64,000 nucleotides of DNA, taken from NCBI GenBank assembly GCA_038503075.1, contig JBCAML010000023.1, positions 186,001-250,000 on the forward strand, in the 5' to 3' direction. This document shows positions 35,309-45,753 of the stretch, in pieces (the first letter of the stretch is position 1; each line of letters starts with the position of its first letter). The translations under genes were made by a program, and so were the position numbers. The notes beneath the pieces are model-generated. The model saw only the letters and a list, made by a program, of their open reading frames with translations, made no database searches and was not told the DNA's origin. This DNA comes from Gyromitra esculenta. Lineage: Eukaryota > Ascomycota > Pezizomycetes > Pezizales > Discinaceae.

Positions 35309-36139
35309 CAAAAGGCATAGATAGTTTTTATTCGAGTCCGATATTTGTGGTGGAGAGATATATGAGTTATACATGATGTTGCAATATCAATTTGAATGGC
35401 TTTAAAATGTGGCTTAAATATCTAAATAATTTGTCTAGTTAAATTTTATACCTACTTGCATGTAGCAAATTGTAATAGAGACTCAACACAGCTATCTCCG
35501 CTGAACAGCCCTCAAACTCGAGATAGCCCCTCATAGTGGTCTATTATCTAGTGATATTGTACTATCTCGGCCATAGTGAACACGACCGGGCTAGGTAGTT
35601 TCAAATTGACCCTCACAAGACCCGTCAAGCCGCTTGAGAATATCAGAAATGACTTGCCGAGCCAGTAACTAACAAGTGGCCAGATCCCCAGATACGGGTA
35701 CCCTAACTCAAGTATTTTAACCTCGCCTGGCCCGATTGTGTTCATTACGACCAAGATAATACGATAAGTCTCAGTAGATCTGGCCCCGTTGCCCTGTAGA
35801 GGGTCGTGTGTCCTGAACGAAGAAGCATATTCTACGTACCTAGAGCGCCAAAAACCTTGAGCTTCAAACTTGTAAAAGGTTATGGCCCTATGCAATGCTC
35901 CCGAAGTCCTGTGCGTGTATGATTTATCTATCCATCCATCCATCTATCTATCTATCTTGAAGTCCTCGTATTGGGTTAGGGTTCTCTTGTTCCTGTTCTT
36001 GGGGGACCAATCAGGATTCACTTGTCAGATCAACCAGCCAATTAGCATCGAAATTGATCCTTTCCTCTCTACTCCATAACTCTTCACTCTTTTCATAATC
36101 AGTGAAGGAGAAAATAAAAACGGAACTATAATAGTAGTG
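35309..36139. other. No gene recognised
   Basis: Contains a short (TCTA/TCCA)n microsatellite at about 35927-35957. A 131-codon minus-strand open frame (35548-35943) runs across the microsatellite and has no recognisable features; I do not call it. Confidence 0.45.
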
Positions 36140-36250
36140 TACTCATGTCGCCAGTATTATTGTCGGTCACAATACGAATTTGACTAATCAAATCCGAATC
36201 CCCGTCCATTAGTCAGCCCGCGGCCGACATTAATTCTGGTGACATGAGTA
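36140..36250. mobile_element. MITE, family E
   Basis: 111 bp, ends TACTCATGTCGCCAG and CTGGTGACATGAGTA, TA-flanked; interior as in the 16267 copy. Confidence 0.9.
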
Positions 36251-36744
36251 CAGAAGGAACAAACTAGAAATTAGATGTCTTAATTGATGCAGCTTAGCAA
36301 AATCCCCCCAAACACGCTGTTTTTATCCTAAATTTTAATTAAAGCTCTTGGGTTCAGAGCTCAGATGGCTTTGTTATTGAGACGCGCGACGCTAACTAGG
36401 ATTAAAAATTTAGTAGCTAATCACACCATCTATCTTTAGCAAACCCCAGTTCCAGCCAACCTTTTACTGACGCCCCCATGAGCTCCAGTTTCGGATCTCA
36501 AGAAATCCATTTTGGAAGACTTCACCTTAGGTAGCCAGTTTGCTCTCTCGATGAGGTACTTCTATCACCTAAGTAGATCCTTCCCGCTAGGTATAAAAGA
36601 GCTATCCATGGGCCCAAAATTCAGACAACCAAACATTAAGACGTTCTAAAACCCAGACATTCCATCAGACATTCGAATACCTACAAACTCTCTCTCTCGT
36701 TCTCGTTCTCTCTCTCTCTCGCATCCCTCTCATATCCTACTCTC
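36251..36744 (+). promoter_or_regulatory. Upstream region of the acidic coiled-coil gene
   Basis: A TATA box 'ggtataaaagagc' lies at about 36590-36602, 145 bp before the ATG. A pyrimidine-rich tract of CTCT/GTTCTC repeats at about 36688-36725 sits just upstream of the start, a common arrangement around fungal transcription start sites. The remainder is unassigned. Confidence 0.5.
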
Positions 36745-37794
36745 ATGGCGCCCGCCCGAGGCAGGGGAATAAAGCCCACCCCCAAACCAAGTCGGTCAAC
36801 TAGACCAGAGAACCTGAAGCACCTCAAGAAAGCTCAGGAAAATGAAGCGGCTGCGCAAAAGACGTTGGAGGAGTTCCTAAAAACTGCGAATGGCGAAATC
36901 AATAAGTACGAAATCGAGTGTCACAGGCTTCAAGCTAAAGTTGCTGAATTTGAGCTGCGAGAAGCCCAAGAAGACATGGGCGAAGATCAAGAGATGGATG
37001 ACGGTGACCATGAACTTCAAAAAGATGGTCAGGATGCAACCGCACTCACCAGAGACGATCTGGACAAAGAAGCAACCTTCGAGGTGGACAAGAATATGTG
37101 GTCATTCGAGGGCGAGGTTTTGGCATGTACAAGAGCTGGATTTGGTCACAGGTTGTTAGTAGGGAGAGGACTAAAACGATACCGGAAGTACGATCTCGTA
37201 CCACAGAGCATGTGCCCAATCCCATTCGAAAAGATGAAACTTCCGGAAAATTTCGATCGCCAACCAAAAGAATCCCGCTCTAGCCCACAGATTGCTGGTG
37301 TTGCGTTCCCACGAGTCAAAGGGGACATCGAGATACTAGACCCCAATAATTATACCGAGAAGGGCTTGAGGTTCCCGGTTACTTATGTGAGGATTTTATG
37401 GGGGGATAACTCAACAAGTTGGGAAACAAGGACAGAGACACGTAAACTGTTCGGTGGGAAGAGGGCCGACTCGCTTATTTTCGAGGCTGCCAAAAAATTC
37501 GAAAAAGACGCAGACGCCTTCATGGATGCTAGCCCAGACTGGGAGACCCAGCAGATATTCCATGTCGTGAAAACAGAAGGGGAGGATGACAGAAACATAG
37601 AAATAAAAGTGGAACACAGCGAAGACGAGGGAGTAGAGGATATAGTAAGAGATAAGGGCAAAGGTAAGGGTAAAGATAACGGCAAGGACAAAGGCGGCGA
37701 TGAAGGTGGCGATGAAGGTGGTGATGAAGGTGATGGTGGAAAGAAGGGTGGAAAGAAGGGCGGAACCAGAGACAAGAAAGACGGTAAAAATTGA
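36745..37794 (+). CDS. Acidic coiled-coil protein with Lys/Gly/Asp-rich tail
   Basis: A single-exon gene for a 349-residue protein; family not recognised. The N-terminus is basic (APARGRGIKPTPKPSRSTRP), then a coiled coil at about residues 25-80. An acidic linker follows (EDQEMDDGDHELQKDGQD). A folded-looking central segment of about 150 residues (ATFEVDKNMWSFEGEVLACTRAGFG ... WGDNSTSWETRTETRKLFG) may be a chromodomain- or Tudor-like beta barrel: 'VTYVRILWGDNSTSWETRTETRKL' is reminiscent but not decisive. The tail alternates KGKGK, GGDEGGDE and GKKGGKK repeats. The composition suggests a nuclear or chromatin-associated protein. Promoter features upstream and a clean frame support it. Confidence 0.75.
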   Translation: MAPARGRGIKPTPKPSRSTRPENLKHLKKAQENEAAAQKTLEEFLKTANGEINKYEIECHRLQAKVAEFELREAQEDMGEDQEMDDGDHELQKDGQDATALTRDDLDKEATFEVDKNMWSFEGEVLACTRAGFGHRLLVGRGLKRYRKYDLVPQSMCPIPFEKMKLPENFDRQPKESRSSPQIAGVAFPRVKGDIEILDPNNYTEKGLRFPVTYVRILWGDNSTSWETRTETRKLFGGKRADSLIFEAAKKFEKDADAFMDASPDWETQQIFHVVKTEGEDDRNIEIKVEHSEDEGVEDIVRDKGKGKGKDNGKDKGGDEGGDEGGDEGDGGKKGGKKGGTRDKKDGKN

Positions 37795-38675
37795 GAGCTA
37801 GCCGAAGGGTATCACAGCTGGCCTGTAATACAAGATCTCTAACCTTCTGGTTCCTTTTTTCGGACTGTTTCCTCCGCCGCCACTTGCAGCTGTTTGTTCG
37901 TTTTATGGGGGTTCTCTACTTTACACATAGCCCCTTCTCTTCTCGTCATGCTTGCTATAATATCGCTTATTGATTTGCCTCCCCTCGGATTTCATTCCTT
38001 TTACATTTCGTCTAGCTTTTTATTCTTGGCCTTCGCATGCTTGTTTTTCTTGTTTGTTTCTAGTTTTACTATTTTTGAAATTATACTATATTAAAAACCG
38101 AACAAGTTCCCATTCTACGAATTTTCTAGTTCTCCTAAATCATAATAATCACAAATCTCCATTATAAATCTAGGCGATTTCGTCTATAGCTAGCAAAGGA
38201 AGAAAAAAGAAGAAAAAAGAACCAATCGCTCAGACATCAATGATCACTCATGATCAACGCATATAAAGTCAGGGTTGATTCACTCGAAGTCCTGCAGAAA
38301 AAGGCCGCAAATCTCCTAGCGACCTACGCTTATATTTATAACTCAACCTTGAAAAAAAAAATTCTAACAGTAAACTATTCAGCCTTTAAAAAAATCACTC
38401 CAGCTAGCGCTGAAACCAAGAGCCTGAGTCTATACCCTCGCACAAAATATTCGGCGAAATTCCTTAAAACCGATGCCCCGTTTCCTAGCTAGCGCTAACA
38501 ATCACACGGTGTAAAGTAGGTAGTTATGGTGCCCGAAATTAAGGAGGGTGAAGATGTCAACACACTCTCAGGAAAAATACTTAGGACCCAACAACCGTGT
38601 GACTTCTGGCTGTGGAATTGGCTGCTTGGGCGTTCGCTTACTCTTGTTTTTCTACAATAATTCTACCAGAGGCTG
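37795..38675. other. No gene recognised
   Basis: 3' flank of the previous gene, T-rich at first. Short open frames (e.g. 38250-38492) lack support. Confidence 0.45.
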
Positions 38676-38739
38676 CACTCGTGCGCGCGTCTTTACCAAG
38701 AATTTTCACGTGACCTAGCTCGACCAATCAAAAAATTCA
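38676..38739. mobile_element. Left fragment of a MITE (family G)
   Basis: 'cactcgtgcgcgcgtcttta' followed by 'ccaagaattttcacgtgacc' matches the ends of the complete family G element at 38954-39082. The fragment stops where the next MITE begins. Confidence 0.7.
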
Positions 38740-38955
38740 TACTCATGTCGGCGAGCTCCAAGATTGTCACGTGATATACTCATGTCGCCAGTATTATTGT
38801 CAGTCACGTGACGGATTTGACCAATCAAATCTGAATCTCCCGCCCATTAGTCAGCCCGTGACTCACATTAATTCTGGCGACATGAGTACTAAATCACCCA
38901 TTAACTACATGTACATGTAGTCACGTTGCGATCTTGGAACTCGGCGACATGAGTA
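38740..38955. mobile_element. MITE, family H, containing another MITE
   Basis: Inverted ends starting TACTCATGTCGGCGAGCTCC and ending as its complement (gaactcggcgacatgagta). Its interior holds a complete family E element (38777-38888), so two insertions are stacked. The words 'caagattgtcacgtg' near the left end and 'cacgttgcgatcttg' near the right end continue the inverted repeat. Confidence 0.85.
38777..38888. mobile_element. MITE, family E, nested
   Basis: 112 bp, TACTCATGTCGCCAG to CTGGCGACATGAGTA, inside the family H element. A CACGTG hexamer lies near its left end. Confidence 0.9.
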
Positions 38956-39082
38956 CTCGTGCGTCTTTTACCAAGAATTTTCACGTGACCTGGTTAGACC
39001 AATCAAAAAGGGCCGTCAGTATACGAAGTTTTTATTGGTCCAACCAGGTCACGTGAAAATTCTTGGTAAAGACGCACAAGTA
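38954..39082. mobile_element. MITE, family G (CTCGTGCG ends)
   Basis: 129 bp, almost a perfect palindrome: 'tactcgtgcgtcttttacca' at the left, 'tggtaaagacgcacaagta' at the right, with 'ttttcacgtgacctggtt' arms and a short loop. It shares its terminal TA with both neighbouring MITEs. Confidence 0.88.
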
Positions 39083-39365
39083 CTCATGTCGCCAGATTTA
39101 TAACATCAGATAACTAAATTCTGACTAAGGTTGGAATTATCATGTCTGTGGTATGAGATACAAGAAAGAGTAGCATTTGAGAGCGGCAGCAACTTTAGCA
39201 CACTTTAGACAATGTATCTTAATTATTATAATTTTCTATATCTTGTGGTTGTTGAAAAATCGAGCTTCCTGCGGGGATTTCATCGGTGTCTGGGACCCAT
39301 TTTCTTGTTTAGTATCCATAGTCAGACATTAGTCATCTAGGATTATAAATCTGGTGACACGAGTA
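39081..39365. mobile_element. MITE, family F
   Basis: 285 bp, ends TACTCATGTCGCCAGATTTA and its complement 'aatctggtgacacgagta'. It is the reverse-orientation copy of 17868-18138. Confidence 0.88.
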
Positions 39366-39569
39366 TTCTATTGCTACTTTAGGTACATAGCAACGGAAAG
39401 CCATACCAGAAATAACAGCGCCAAATATCAACAAAAACCCCACTTTCGATGTGAGTACAAGATGACCTAGATTAGTTAAACAATAGGCAGGGGGTCCCAA
39501 AATTTTCCCGGTTTCTCTCTGAGAGTTGAGAATTGACTTAGTTTGATTTTACTAATCTACGGCCTCCGG

Positions 39570-39681
39570 TACTCATGTCGCCAAAATTAATGCCGGTCGC
39601 GGGCTGACTAATGGGCGGAGGATTCGGTTTCGATTGGTCAAAACCGTCACGTGATTGACACTAATTCTGGCGACATGAGTA
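39570..39681. mobile_element. MITE, family E (reverse orientation)
   Basis: 112 bp, TACTCATGTCGCCA to TGGCGACATGAGTA, reverse orientation relative to the 16267 copy ('aattaatgccggtcgcgggc' near the left end). Confidence 0.88.
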
Positions 39682-39790
39682 GAGTTATTGTCAATAGCTG
39701 CTGCCAAGGTCGTTGCCACGAACATAAAATGCTAATAAATGCTTCAGATGCTAGATTGCCACAATTCTGCGATAATCTTATCAGAGGCTG

Positions 39791-39891
39791 TACTCATGTC
39801 GCCAGAATTAATGTGAGTCATGGGCTGACTAATGGGCAGGGATTCAGATTTGATTGGTCAAATCCGTCATGTGACTCGCATTAATTTTGGT
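39791..39891. mobile_element. MITE, family E, truncated on the right
   Basis: Begins TACTCATGTCGCCAGAATTA and runs to 'cattaattttggt', where the expected terminal 'cgacatgagta' is replaced by the start of the family B MITE. This suggests that the later insertion or a deletion removed the end. Confidence 0.8.
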
Positions 39892-40384
39892 GGAGAAAAC
39901 GTTTTCAACGTCAGCGTACTAGCCACAAACACCTTTAGAATACCATCCAACGCCGAGCACAACCAGAGACACACGGAACCCTTCGCCGGCCACATAAACA
40001 GTCCCGCTATTGATCAAAGTCTCCTGCCTAGCTTCTCCCAGATATAGTAACACTTTGAGCACATCATCTCCCTAAGCTTCTTCCTAAGCTCCAGCTGCTC
40101 CAGCTGCCCTAAATATGCCTCGCTTAAACTAAATAATGTCCAGCAAGACCATACACGCTGACTTGAAGGGTTCCCATCGCTAAATGCATCTAATTATTAT
40201 TTATCCATTTTATTCCATTCGATCTTATCCTAAAACCTTAGGTTTGGGAAGTAGGAAAGGTATGGTAGCCGCTGTGTGTGTGGTTTAGGTTGAGGGTTCC
40301 GTGTGTCTCTGGTTGTGCTTGGCGTTGGGTGGTATTACAAAGGTGTTTGTGGCTAGTACGCTGGCATTGAAAACGTTTTCTCCT
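39892..40384. mobile_element. MITE, family B
   Basis: 493 bp with inverted arms of about 90 bp: left 'ggagaaaacgttttcaacgt', right 'attgaaaacgttttctcc'. Arms share 'actagccacaaacaccttt' and 'cacaaccagagacacacgg'. A diverged copy is at 6361-6783. Confidence 0.88.
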
Positions 40385-40651
40385 TAAATTAGCCAAACCC
40401 GAGTGACGCAACCATTTGCGGTAGTAAACTAGGTAGATACATGCAATCCCTTACTATGTCCCGCGTTTCACTCACTTTTAGACAGGAAACTGCTTGAGGG
40501 AGGGTGTCGGATTTGGAGATAGCTGGTCCATAAAAGGTGGTGTAGAGCCTTTTTCTGGTGACTTCACTACTGTCACGGTGTGATACCAACTGTTTGCCAC
40601 CCTTTCGGGTATAGATAGCGTGCCTGAAAACGAACGAAGGGATAACAACTG
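40385..40651. other. No gene recognised
   Basis: Short unassigned segment between two MITEs. Confidence 0.5.
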
Positions 40652-40815
40652 CCGTATTTACTCGAAAAATTGGGTAGCGTACTCACTCCGGCACTAACCC
40701 GCGAAGGAATTTGTCAGAGGTTGAGCGGCGTATCCAAGGCAATTTCGGGTCATTTCTGAACTAATTCAAGTTAGATTCAAGAAAGCACGCTACCCAATTC
40801 CTCGAGTAAATACGG
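40652..40815. mobile_element. MITE with CCGTA ends
   Basis: 164 bp, inverted ends starting CCGTATTTACTCG and continuing 'aattgggtagcgt' (about 30 bp). The right border has TA; the left has TG, one change from TA. Confidence 0.8.
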
Positions 40816-41035
40816 TACGCTTCACTTCGGGGCCAAAACCGGACTGCTACCTTCCGACTGGAAATTTTAGAGCCAGTTTCGGTCCCCACCTGCTACTAGG
40901 TCTACCCGCCCCGTCAGTCATCCATGAGTATACTACCCTAACTAGCACCGCTAAATAAAACCCCACCCAGCCCTACATCTCTTTCCCCATCATTATCAAC
41001 AGCTCCACTTAATCCACTATCACCACCAAACCACT
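40816..41035 (+). promoter_or_regulatory. Upstream region of the secreted-protein gene
   Basis: 'gctaaataaaacccc' at about 40950 is the best TATA-like element, 85 bp before the ATG. A CA/CT-rich stretch ('ccactatcaccaccaaacc') leads directly into the start codon, typical of highly expressed fungal genes. Confidence 0.4.
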
Positions 41036-41482
41036 ATGAAGCCCAACACTTTCGTCCTTACTTTTATCTCCACGTTCACTATTATCAGTACTAGCGCTTA
41101 CCCTGATAACATCTCCGCTCGCGAATTTCACCCTAATAACGAGATGTCAATGCTTATCTGCGAGCTTGGACCTGGCTCCCCAATCAACGACGATTTGAAG
41201 GTTGCTATCAGCCAGCTCACCATCACCAACGATACAATTTTTACGCAAACCAAGGACCCTGTTCCCGGAATGGAGAGAGGTTGTGTGACAATCGCTACCT
41301 ACGAGTCCGCACATATAGATGTGTGTGGGAAGAAAGGCACCTCTATTTCTGGGATAGCTGTGAAGGAGACTTCCATAAGTCTTTTCAGGATGTGTCGTCC
41401 TGCATGCGCAAAGCGCGGAGAGGTCACCAAGCAGGTCGGGGGCTATGCACTGTACTCTTGGGGTAGAATCAGGATTTTTTAG
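41036..41482 (+). CDS. Small secreted protein with five Cys
   Basis: A 148-residue protein with an N-terminal signal peptide: a Lys at position 2, a hydrophobic run at residues 6-20 (FVLTFISTFTIISTS) and a probable cleavage after TSA-Y. The mature part of about 127 residues has five Cys (ICEL, GCVT, VCGK, MCRPAC). No membrane span follows. Size and cysteines fit the loose class of small secreted fungal proteins, which includes candidate effectors, but there is no recognised domain. No intron is needed. Start: first ATG, in the context 'cactATGa'. Base composition is more GC-rich than the surrounding repeats. Confidence 0.75.
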   Translation: MKPNTFVLTFISTFTIISTSAYPDNISAREFHPNNEMSMLICELGPGSPINDDLKVAISQLTITNDTIFTQTKDPVPGMERGCVTIATYESAHIDVCGKKGTSISGIAVKETSISLFRMCRPACAKRGEVTKQVGGYALYSWGRIRIF

Positions 41483-41925
41483 AGGACATTGGCCTTGCCC
41501 TCCCCGACTTTTGGCTTATATGTTCTGGGCCACTCGCTAATTTTGCGATTTCTTGAATGGACTGAGTCCATTCGCAAATCGAGTGCTCATTCTATGTGTC
41601 AAAGACTGGCCCGGCCCACTAACGAATGGTTCGAAATGTATGTTAAAGAAATAACCTAAATAGGTTAAATAGCAATGATTTTTTTTAACCGAAAACTCAA
41701 AGACATGTATATGAATCCCACCTTTAATTAAAAGGTTTCCGTACATATGATTGAGTTGCTAAGATCGAGGGGGAGTCAGAGGAAACGGCAAAGGAGAAGG
41801 CATTAGAAAAGTCTGCATTCTTTTCTAGAGAGATGGTCGGTAAGTAAAATCTGAGGAAATGTTGGTTCTTATAACCAATTGAATACGATTTAAAGCTATC
41901 TGGTTAAATGCTTATAGGATACACG
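41483..41925. other. No gene recognised
   Basis: 3' flank of the secreted-protein gene. 'attcgcaaatcgagtgctca' and short unassigned sequence; nothing called. Confidence 0.45.
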
Positions 41926-42480
41926 ATAAAGTGTAAACTGAAAGATTATAATCCAGGAAACACGATACTAGAAACAGGAATAGATCTCACAAAGAGGGGG
42001 AGAAGTGCATGCCTAAGGGCTTATCGGACGGGAAACATGATACAAGGCAAGTGACATGCGATACGGGGTAAATGAAGTAATATGATGCCAGAAATAAGAA
42101 TAGGTCTCACAGAGTACATATCAGAGACAGAGATATGTCTCATCGGATACAAGAAACACGATAAAAGCCAAATGACATGATAGTGGTAAATGTATCAGCA
42201 TAGTGGATCCCCAAACGCTGACCGGGTGTAGGAAACATGCCGAGAACAGGAATATATCTCACCGATTGCGTACTCTACCTAAGGGTTTATTGGATACAAG
42301 AAACATGATACAAGGCAGATGACACATGATACAAGGAAAGTGACACACAATACGGGGTAAACGATTATAGTGCCCGAAATAATAATGGTCTCACAGAGCG
42401 ATGCATGCCTAAATGGCGATTGAGCGCAGGAAACATGATACCTGTAATAGAATATGCCTCATGCAAGCGGGGCGTGCTTT
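41926..42480. repeat. Dispersed tandem repeat array B
   Basis: Four to six diverged units of about 90-120 bp. Recurrent words are 'aggaaacatgatac', 'aaggcaaatgacatg', 'cgatacggggtaaa', 'atctcacagag' and 'aagtgcatgcctaagggct'. The family also occurs at 27480-27730. It is noncoding. Confidence 0.7.
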
Positions 42481-42725
42481 TACCTCCTAGACGCCAACTA
42501 GATAGGTATGAGACGGTTAACCAAGCTACAAATGTGTAAATCCAGAAATTATTTCCGTGTTTTTATCTTTTACGATTACAAATAAACATAGAAACAGAAA
42601 TAGATATCATTTTTGCAGCCAGATCCAGAGAGAAAAGCGTATATTAAAAGGTAAAATCGCCAGTCTGTTTCTGTTCGGACGCTTAGACTTCGGTAGTTTA
42701 GGCAACATTGAGTGTTTCTTTTTCA

Positions 42726-43417
42726 ATGGATGATCAGAGATTTGGCATGTTACCAGTTCGTCTTGATATCCCTTCAGAAGAGGGATCACCCAGAGCCTCC
42801 ACAACTAAACTGGATAGCGTGGAGAGGGGTTCCAACAGCTATGAGCAAGCAGACACTCAGAAATCCCCCACGACTCCTCCAAGTCTCGACCCCGAATCTC
42901 TCCAATCCCCAACGCGAGGAGACCTCTTCCACCTGCCAGAAACAAACTCCAACAGCTATGAGGATGAAGGCATTCAGCGAACTCCAGATCTCAACTCCCC
43001 TGTACTGGGGGCAGATAGCGAGGAGGAAGACGATGAAGACACCGAACGAATTCCTAGGGCCCCTGCGTATATCTATCACACATGTCTTGAATCCACAATG
43101 ATACGAGATTTCACACGGGAATCAGAGAGCGAACATCGTGGGAATTGCGGGAATCTAAGGAGAGAAGTTCTATATGGCCTAGGTATTAGCCTTCCTCCGA
43201 TTCTGCACCGAGCGAACATATATAAAGGTATGCTTTGCACTTATCCTGATTTGTTAAGCTAACGTCACAAACCATAGAAAACGATCTCCGGAACAAGACA
43301 GAAGAGTGTGAAAAGCTCGAGCTAGCCCTAAAGTACAGAGAAACGAGACATCAAGTTATCTTCTTGAAAGGGATAATCATAGGGATAATCATAGGAATTT
43401 CTCTACCCCTACGTTGA
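42726..43417 (+). CDS. Predicted tail-anchored protein, two exons
   Basis: A 213-residue protein: exon 42726-43227, a 50-nt intron (gtatgc ... ttaagctaacg ... catag), exon 43278-43417. The N-terminal 130 residues are disordered, rich in Ser, Pro, Glu and Thr, with two NSYE repeats (SNSYEQADTQKSP and SNSYEDEGIQRTP). The end is a short helix (NDLRNKTEECEKLELAL) followed by a hydrophobic segment (IFLKGIIIGIIIGISLPL) and three last residues, as in a tail-anchored membrane protein facing the cytosol. The KTEECE+L motif is shared with the larger protein at 46227-47940, 3.5 kb downstream, so the two are probably related. Function unknown. Confidence 0.7.
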
Positions 43418-44141
43418 AGTTGAGTATTCAAGTAGAGGGAAGTTGTGGGGATTTAGAGTTTGCTTAATGTTTACTACTTTGGGAAGAGAAAGTGGACGCC
43501 CAGCATTGCGGAAATGCGGTTGTAGTGTTTCTATGTTTTACGCTTATGTTTTTATGTTTCTATTTCTAAGATGACTATAATTCACGTGATTTCATGTGCC
43601 GTGAATGAAGGATTTAGGTCCAGCTCCCTAGTCGAAAAATTTCTGTAACGCTTATGTGGCACCGCTAATTTATAGAAGTCTTGGATATTCCGACAAAAAA
43701 AAGATGTGCTCAAAAGTGGCGGTCCAATGCATATTATGTGACAATAAGGGTTTTTAATTTGCCAAGAGAAAAAATGAGTATGATTAAGACCAACTCAGCA
43801 AAGTACTGATCTACAAACTACTTCTCACATCCAATGCTAAATGCTAGAAACATTTCTAAGATGCCCTCCATACAATTGCCTGTTGATGACATCAACGACC
43901 TGAGTGGAGATTTCAGTAATACGCGAACAGCTAGACTATTAGTTAACATGGCTAACTGTATAGGCCGGGGTTGATACACTCACAACGTAGACAGATCATC
44001 CGGCGTGTCGAGTGGATGATAATCGCAAAGGACGGATATCTGCATGCAATCCATGTGGATAATGGCTAAACATTTCGCTAGAGCTGGGAAACTAAAACCA
44101 TTATTAGAGAGATTAAAGCGATGTGTTCGTAAGAACGAAAT
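43418..44141. other. No gene recognised
   Basis: Intergenic; short open frames only (e.g. 44044-44232, the antisense of the next gene's end). Confidence 0.45.
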
Positions 44142-44555
44142 TTACCAATTTCCAAAATCTTCGCGCCTTTGCTTATGGAGATCCTCAACTTCTTTCTCAA
44201 GGGAGGCAACCCTGGCAATGAGGCTACCATAGGTAGTAGTAGTATCCTCAGAGGCTAATGGAGGAGTTTCCAAACTATTGGCCTTACGAAGGGCAACAAA
44301 TTTGAAGACTGGAGGAGATGGTGTTGGATAAGTGGAATTAGGCGAAGGGGGAGGAGGTCGTGGAGGTCGTGGAGGTAGTAGAGTCGCTGTTGCCGTTGTC
44401 GGCGAATCAGGAGAACCAAAAACATCAACAGGGTATTGAACAGTTTCGTTGCAATCGAGTCTTGCGACGCTAAAGGAACGAAGGGTGGTAGGCATTTTAA
44501 TGTCAACGTCAATGTAAGCAGTGTGATAGGCGGTAGGCAACGTAGTGGTGGTCAT
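44142..44555 (-). CDS. Small Pro/Thr-rich protein with C-terminal coiled coil
   Basis: A predicted 137-residue protein from the ATG at 44555 (the frame opens at 44615, but the Met beginning MTTTTLPTAYHT is the better start). A central proline-rich stretch (LLPPRPPRPPPPSPNS) is followed by VFKFVALRKA and a C-terminal coiled coil (YGSLIARVASLEKEVEDLHKQ). No signal peptide. No intron needed. Resembles short fungal orphan proteins; no family recognised. Confidence 0.5.
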   Translation of the reverse strand: MTTTTLPTAYHTAYIDVDIKMPTTLRSFSVARLDCNETVQYPVDVFGSPDSPTTATATLLPPRPPRPPPPSPNSTYPTPSPPVFKFVALRKANSLETPPLASEDTTTTYGSLIARVASLEKEVEDLHKQRREDFGNW

Positions 44556-44689
44556 ATTGCTTAAAGCACATACAAAGTTGTGCAATTGGGTATGGGCGTC
44601 TGCTCTTATAATCACCTCTTGCGAGCTTCGTTGGTGATTACAACTAATAGGTTATTTTGGGATACAGGAAATAATTGATCAACAAGTGT

Positions 44690-45180
44690 TAACGAGGGTA
44701 CACGACAAAAGATACTTGGTAAAAGATACTCGACAAAAGAAACATGACACGGAAGTAGGTAGGTAAGCATAGACGTCACACAAACGCATGATACTAAAAC
44801 GGGCAAGATGACAAGGGATACGTTACAAGGGATAGGCGATAAGGGAAACGAGTGGCTACAAGAAAAAGGCAAAAGGCAGAGAAATGAACCTATTTAGCGC
44901 AAGCACCGATCAACGGAAAGAAGATCCGCGATAAGGACACCCGACAAAAGATACTCGACATTCGACAAAGGATACTCGACATCCGACAAAGGATACTCGA
45001 CATTCGGCGAAAGAAACAGATTGGGTAAGCAAACACGCCATATCGACCGATTAGGCGCATAATGCAGGAAGGAGTTCCGCGATAAGGACACCCGACAAAG
45101 GATACTCGACATCTGACAAAGGAAACAGGTGGGTAAACGAACACGTCACGTTAACCGATCAGACGCATAATACGGAAAGA
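44690..45180 (-). repeat. Tandem repeat of a short unit (gatactcgacat)
   Basis: Irregular repeats of 'cgacaaaggatactcgacat' (19-21 bp) at 44935-45010 and 45085-45125 within larger duplicated blocks that also contain 'agatccgcgataaggacacc' and 'aacacgtcacgttaaccgat'. Minus-strand open frames (e.g. CRMSSILCRMSSILCR) merely translate the repeat. Confidence 0.65.
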
Positions 45181-45210
45181 AGATCCGCGATGTACTAACA
45201 AGCAAAGAAA

Positions 45211-45319
45211 TAGAGACTTTGCGCAGATAGATCCAGCTCCGATTCTAACGATTTGATTGGTGCAGATAAGCTTCCGGTTGGTCAAAAATCAGGGCCGGCT
45301 CAAAAGCGCAAAGTCTCTA
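45211..45319. mobile_element. MITE, family I (TAGAGACTTTGCGC ends)
   Basis: 109 bp, left TAGAGACTTTGCGC, right GCGCAAAGTCTCTA. The reverse-complement copy at 62959-63069 is clearly homologous throughout. Confidence 0.88.
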
Positions 45320-45651
45320 ATACCGCATTAATTGGCCGTATACGACCACACACTAATACATTGGATTACGCTTGGGCTGAGGTAAAACGGTTTCACAGGA
45401 TTTCCCACCCCAAGAGGGTTACCTGTTGCCATAAACGGTTACGCCACTGTCTACTCTCTTTTGTGTGTTCGTAATATCAGGCTTGGCGGCTTGGTAGCAA
45501 ATGACTGCTCATGCATTGACGATTGTACTAATACAAGGCCATTTCTACCACTTGCAATCCGGGTGCCTGATTTTTTGGCCAGTCAAAATGGTTTTTATGG
45601 AAGTGGTGAGCTGGAGATTTACACACCCTGTCTCTGCGGCTTCGCACACCA
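45320..45651. other. No gene recognised
   Basis: Unassigned DNA between two MITEs. Confidence 0.45.
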
Positions 45652-45753
45652 TACTCATATCGCTGACAGCCGACCGAATCACGTGACCGTATATAGCAAA
45701 TTCACCACCAAAAACAGGTCATGTGATTCGGTCGGTTGTCAGCGATTTGAGTA
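45652..45753. mobile_element. MITE (TACTCATATCGCTGACA ends)
   Basis: 102 bp with arms of about 40 bp: 'tactcatatcgctgacagcc' followed by 'gaccgaatcacgtgacc'; the right arm is its reverse complement with a few changes. TA-flanked. It carries a CACGTG hexamer. Confidence 0.85.

Noticed and set aside
37383..37775. Antisense frame rich in Pro/Ser (FFPPFFPPSPSSPPSS)
   Set aside because: Shadow of the Lys/Gly/Asp repeat tail of the plus-strand gene.
44690..45180. Regular short repeats resembling a CRISPR array
   Set aside because: Units are variable, spacers are not uniform, and the organism is eukaryotic.
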